Assembly (NCBI GenBank): GCA_945859605.1
Contig: OX243811.1
Coordinates: 58,563,766-58,627,765, forward strand
DNA length: 64,000 nt
Reading direction: 5' to 3'
Source: Lumbricus rubellus
Taxonomy: Eukaryota; Annelida; Clitellata; Crassiclitellata; Lumbricidae
Position 1 is the stretch's first letter. Every line of letters begins with the position of its first letter. The notes under the pieces were generated by a model. It was not told the origin of the DNA. It did not search any database and saw only the letters and a list, made by a program, of their open reading frames with translations. This document shows, piece after piece, positions 62,564 to 64,000 of this stretch. Both the position numbers and the translations under genes were made by a program.

Positions 62564-63465
62564 ATTGTACCGATCGTAAGGAGGCTCTACCATATGTACA
62601 TGTACTCGATGATGTGTCCACTGTGCATCAATCTATTCTAAGAAATGCAGACTATGGTATTGGCTTGCTATGCAGTTTGACTTTGAATTGCATTGAATCA
62701 AAGTATTCTACGCGTAGGTATACATTGTTCGTTCCATCTGTTGAACTTCGTTATGTTGCACTTCAAAGATTCTTTTGTGCAATTTAACTACATTCATAGG
62801 AATAATTGCGCTAACATTTAAGTCTATTATTATTCACGATGCGTAATGATTTCAGTTAAGAATTTGTGACACAAAATTATTAAAGCGACATTTAATCTAA
62901 AACAACTAAAGTTTCACTTGAAAGACATTAAAACAAATTCGAAAAGAAGTGCAGAGCTACGTCAATAATTAGTATGGACATTGTTGACACATAGACGTTA
63001 TGATTGCCTTCCATCTGCTAGTTCTTAGCATGTTTAATTTGCTTTCATTAGCCAACAGTTACTGACACGAACTAGGCCTACTTGTTTTGAAAATAGTGTA
63101 AATTGAAAATTTGAAAAAGCCTGCATTTCAAATTGGGAAGAGATACTCTTTGACGGATTATTAGACCCGTGCACGTCAATTGGATATGAACACTGTTGAC
63201 GCATAGGCTAGACGTTATAATTGCCTCCCATCTGCTCGTTCTTAGCATGTTTAATTTGCTTCCATTAGGGCTTAGGCTACTGACACGAACTACTTATTTT
63301 GAAACTAAGTGTTTATTTGAAATTTGAAAACGCCTGTATTTCAAAGTGGAAAGAGATCTTTGACGGATTATAAAACCCGTGCACGTCAATATGAACACTG
63401 TTGAGTGTTGACGCATAGACGTTATGATAGCCTTCCATCTGCTCGTTCTTAGCATGCTTATTGAG

Positions 63466-64000
63466 GGTATCCTATCAGCAGGGCGCATTTCAAAAGAGCG
63501 CAATCAAAAGGGCGCAATCAGTAGGGCGAAAATGAATAGAGCGCATGGTTTTTAGACCGCAAGATTAACAGGGCGAAAAGACAATTATTGCACGGGTGAT
63601 CAAAAGGGCGCAATCAAAGGGGCGCAAATTTACGGATGTCAATTGAGAGGTGAGAGGAAGCGGCGAATCAAAGGTACCCATATTTGCTGAGAAAGAGAGA
63701 AAAAGAAAGAAAACTGGCACTCGAGAAGGTTAAGTAAATAGTGTAAGAGCATTCGATACACACTGAATTGAAACGAAATGTTGAGAGGTGAGAGGAAGCG
63801 GCGAATCAAAGGTACCCATATTAACTTTGCTGAGAAAGAGAGGCCCAGTAGGCCTATTATAAAAGGCCCGTTCCTCGGAATTTGAACGCATTTCGGTCGA
63901 GTCTTGTGGAGATAGGCAGCTGGATCAAATTTAGTAAATTTTTCGTATTGCATAAGTGTCGAAATGACTATAGTGATTAAACATTGTTTAATATACGGTA
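63466..64000. mobile_element. Iterated-word element, copy C, cut by the window end
   Basis: Begins as copies A and B after CTTATTGAG (63,457-63,465). It lacks the short insertion seen in copy B near 59,250, so in this place it agrees with copy A. Confidence 0.9.

Larger units (their letters stand above)
47750..64000 (+). repeat. Tandem segmental duplication, 4,486-bp unit, about three copies
   Basis: Unit order: 3.1-kb intron (hAT, nested hAT, 212-bp repeats, iterated-word element), EGF exon, short intron, EGF exon, intron, EGF exon. Approximate copies: 47,750-57,140 (lengthened by the LTR element), 57,140-61,626, and 61,626 to past the window. Copies differ by isolated substitutions and a few indels. 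Confidence 0.95.

Overview
The window is metazoan nuclear DNA: AT-rich, intron-rich, with GT/AG splice junctions, tRNA-derived SINEs, non-LTR and LTR retrotransposons and a very high load of hAT and Tc1/mariner DNA transposons. The palindrome TAGGCCTA recurs throughout. A marine invertebrate, possibly a deuterostome such as an echinoderm, is the best guess; the species cannot be fixed from the sequence alone.

Region 1 (1-8.1 kb) is most of a Maverick/Polinton- or adintovirus-like element on the + strand. In order it holds the end of a probable jelly-roll capsid gene, a small SAP/NUMOD1-like protein, a protein-primed-type family B DNA polymerase, an adenain-like cysteine protease, and two tandem fibre-like genes with a shared N-terminal half and different C-terminal heads. 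The polymerase gene is split by a 5'-truncated RTE-like retrotransposon flanked by a 14-bp target duplication. No integrase or packaging ATPase lies in the visible part.

Region 2 (8.8-24.1 kb, +) is the cytoplasmic half of a receptor-type protein tyrosine phosphatase. Seventeen exons join in frame with exact splice sites into a juxtamembrane segment, a likely active D1 domain and a degenerate D2 domain, then a stop codon and a poly(A) signal. The introns carry SINEs, hAT elements, an inverted copy of one exon, and a CR1-like LINE that landed in an ATGT microsatellite.

Region 3 (24.1-41.6 kb) is a transposon-dense stretch: hAT elements with readable 8-bp target duplications, mariner derivatives with long inverted repeats, LINE fragments, minisatellites and nested insertions. 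A probable signal-peptide exon ending in phase 1 sits at 33,951-34,059.

Region 4 (41.7-64 kb, +) is a run of ten phase 1-1 exons, each encoding one calcium-binding-type EGF module. The exons arose by repeated duplication, including a near-identical 4,486-bp tandem unit present about three times. A young, internally deleted Ty3/Gypsy-like LTR retrotransposon (51,174-56,065) sits in the first copy only, so it entered after the duplication. The EGF exons may belong to a neighbouring secreted or receptor gene, possibly another receptor phosphatase whose catalytic part lies past the window; that link is inference.
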